A stretch of DNA of 5,693 nt from JALRBM01 sp964477195 (GTDB lineage Bacteria > Patescibacteriota > Saccharimonadia > Saccharimonadales > Saccharimonadaceae), in contig CAYZCX010000029.1 in assembly GCA_964477195.1 (NCBI GenBank), positions 1 to 5,693 of the forward strand, given 5' to 3'. Shown here one piece after another: positions 4,723-5,693 of this stretch (its first letter is position 1; each line of letters opens with the position of its first letter). A program made the position numbers and the translations under genes. A model generated the notes under the pieces. It did not search any database, was not told the origin of the DNA, and worked only from the letters and a program-made list of their open reading frames with translations.

Positions 4723-5202
4723 TTAACCGCGAGCAAAGTGTGCAAAGGCGCGGTTAGCCTCGGCCATCTTGTGAGTGTCTTCCTTCTTCTTGAAGGCGGC
4801 ACCTGCTTCGTTGTGAGCATCGACAATTTCGAGCGCAAGTCGTTGTGAATACGGAATACCCTTGCGAGCACGAGCTGACTGGACGAGCCAAGAAAATGCA
4901 TAGTGATGCTGACGATGACCCTGTACTGGGAAAGGAATCTGATAGTTGGCACCACCAACACGACGAGATTTTACTTCGAAGTTTGGTGATACATTACGAA
5001 GTGCTTTCTCAAATACTTCAAGTGGATCTTCGCTGTTAAGTTTTTTAGCAGCGAGTTCAAGTGCGTCATAGACGGCACGTTCAGCGATAGATTTCTTACC
5101 GTCGAGAATTGACTTATTGATAAGACGCTGGACAAGCACACTCTGGTACTTGCGGTCTGGCTTCAGTACACGCTGAAGTTTTTTGGTTACTTTACGAGGC
5201 AT
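4723..5202 (-). CDS. rpsG: 30S ribosomal protein S7 (159 aa)
   Basis: S7 binds the 3' major domain of 16S rRNA, nucleates assembly of the 30S head and lines the E-site mRNA exit. The sequence starts MPRKVTKK and carries DGKKSIAERAVYDAL (34-48), the signature VKSRRVGGANYQIP (77-90) and the C-terminal KKEDTHKMAEANRAFAHF. Length matches the family. The normally basic VRPxRR stretch after the signature reads VQGHRQ here (93-98), an unusual loss of two arginines. Its ATG overlaps the rpsL stop by one base (TAATG), and its Shine-Dalgarno AAGGAGGA lies inside the last rpsL codons with about 10 bases spacing, so translation is probably coupled. Confidence 0.99.
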   Translation of the reverse strand: MPRKVTKKLQRVLKPDRKYQSVLVQRLINKSILDGKKSIAERAVYDALELAAKKLNSEDPLEVFEKALRNVSPNFEVKSRRVGGANYQIPFPVQGHRQHHYAFSWLVQSARARKGIPYSQRLALEIVDAHNEAGAAFKKKEDTHKMAEANRAFAHFARG

Positions 5203-5618
5203 TACTTTTTGTCCTCCTTCTTAGCACCGTATTTAGAACGGCCTTGCTGGCGTTTTGCAACACCCTGAAGGTCAAGTGCACCACGAACGATGTGGTAGCG
5301 CACACCTGGAAGATCCGGGACACGCCCACCACGGACAAGCACAACGGCGTGTTCCTGGAGGTTGTGACCTTCGCCACCGATGTAAGCCCAAACTTCTTGC
5401 TGGTTCGTCAAACGAACACGAGCAACCTTGCGAAGTGCAGAGTTTGGTTTTTTCGGTGTCTTAGTCGTTACTTTGATACAAACGCCACGTTTAAGTGGAC
5501 CGTTCTGTTCGTAGTAACGGGTTTTGAGTGCGTTGTGGATACGGCCGAGCGCAGGTGATTTCGACTTTTTAGTCGCGATCTTGCGTGGCTTACGAATCAA
5601 CTGGTTGATTGTTGGCAT
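5202..5618 (-). CDS. rpsL: 30S ribosomal protein S12 (138 aa)
   Basis: S12 sits at the 30S decoding centre and controls tRNA selection accuracy. The sequence has MPTINQLIRKPRK at the start, TPKKPNSALRK (54-64), IGGEGHNLQEH (80-90) and GVRYHIVRGALD (105-116). The length and the insertion around residues 25-40 resemble the 138-residue Bacillus-type S12 rather than the shorter E. coli form. The conserved loop RVKDLPG is RVPDLPG here: proline 101 replaces the lysine at which streptomycin-resistance mutations occur in other bacteria, while the other resistance-associated lysine region (TPKKPNS) is intact. The ATG at 5618 follows GGGAG (5629-5633) with a 10-base gap. It is the first gene of the rpsL-rpsG pair; no convincing promoter is visible before the right edge. 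Confidence 0.99.
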   Translation of the reverse strand: MPTINQLIRKPRKIATKKSKSPALGRIHNALKTRYYEQNGPLKRGVCIKVTTKTPKKPNSALRKVARVRLTNQQEVWAYIGGEGHNLQEHAVVLVRGGRVPDLPGVRYHIVRGALDLQGVAKRQQGRSKYGAKKEDKK

Positions 5619-5652
5619 TTAGTGCAAACTCCCGTTTTAAAAATTAACTTGG

Positions 5653-5685
5653 TTGGTGTCATTCCGGACTTGATCCGGAATCCAA
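5653..5685. repeat. REP-like palindrome upstream of rpsL
   Basis: ATTCCGGA (5661-5668) and TCCGGAAT (5674-5681) form a perfect 8-bp stem around CTTGA. The flanks TTGG (5653-5656) and CCAA (5682-5685) are also complementary, with TGTC bulged on one side. The core closely resembles a short interspersed palindrome (GTCATTCCGG...CCGGAATCC) that I know as common in alphaproteobacterial genomes. No T-run follows on either strand, so it is not a clear terminator. Its position 35 bases before the rpsL ATG puts it in, or just ahead of, the rpsL leader. Confidence 0.6.
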
Positions 5686-5693
5686 TAGATTTT

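Noticed and set aside
4723..4961. 84-codon minus-strand frame inside rpsG
   Set aside because: It is a shadow frame of the S7 gene.

Overview
The window holds a bacterial str (ribosomal protein/elongation factor) locus that has been broken up by accessory genes. On the minus strand, in transcription order from the right edge, lie rpsL (S12), rpsG (S7), fusA (EF-G) and the first 27 codons of tuf (EF-Tu), which runs off the left edge. One small plus-strand gene sits between rpsG and fusA. Three more small genes, two on the plus strand and one on the minus strand, sit between fusA and tuf. Each housekeeping block (rpsL-rpsG, fusA, tuf) is therefore separated from the next by its own terminator and promoter signals instead of forming one continuous operon.

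Layout from left to right: tuf 5' end (minus) with a strong promoter and a leader hairpin; a hairpin terminator; a 189-residue coiled-coil protein (minus); a divergent promoter region with overlapping -35 boxes; an 80-residue stand-alone LuxR/GerE-type helix-turn-helix protein (plus), flanked by a 13-bp inverted repeat; a 155-residue unknown protein (plus); a convergent intergenic region packed with hairpins; fusA (minus); a divergent promoter region; a 105-residue unknown protein (plus); two terminators; rpsG and rpsL (minus), overlapping by one base; and a REP-like palindrome at the right edge.

The organism is probably a member of the Patescibacteria/CPR, possibly Saccharibacteria-like. This is an inference from memory of the EF-Tu start (FDRSKPHVNVGTMGHVDHGKT), the divergent EF-G G-domain motifs, and the many short orphan genes; it is not proven. 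The standard genetic code is used: one gene ends in TGA and is followed at once by a strong hairpin, which argues against the UGA-glycine CPR lineages. Counted 60-base lines of fusA have about 42-45% G+C. Counted lines of the two unknown plus-strand genes next to fusA have about 60-68%, so those genes look compositionally foreign or differently constrained.

The four translation genes make the decoding-site protein S12, the 30S head protein S7, the translocase EF-G and the tRNA carrier EF-Tu. EF-G has a complete domain architecture but an altered guanine-recognition signature (NKIN instead of NKxD, with a changed G5 loop). S12 has proline where streptomycin-sensitive bacteria carry the conserved lysine of the RVKDLPG loop. 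The accessory genes cannot be given functions beyond DNA binding for the small HTH protein. No tRNA, rRNA, CRISPR array, transposase or phage gene was seen, and no gene-free stretch exceeds 300 bases.
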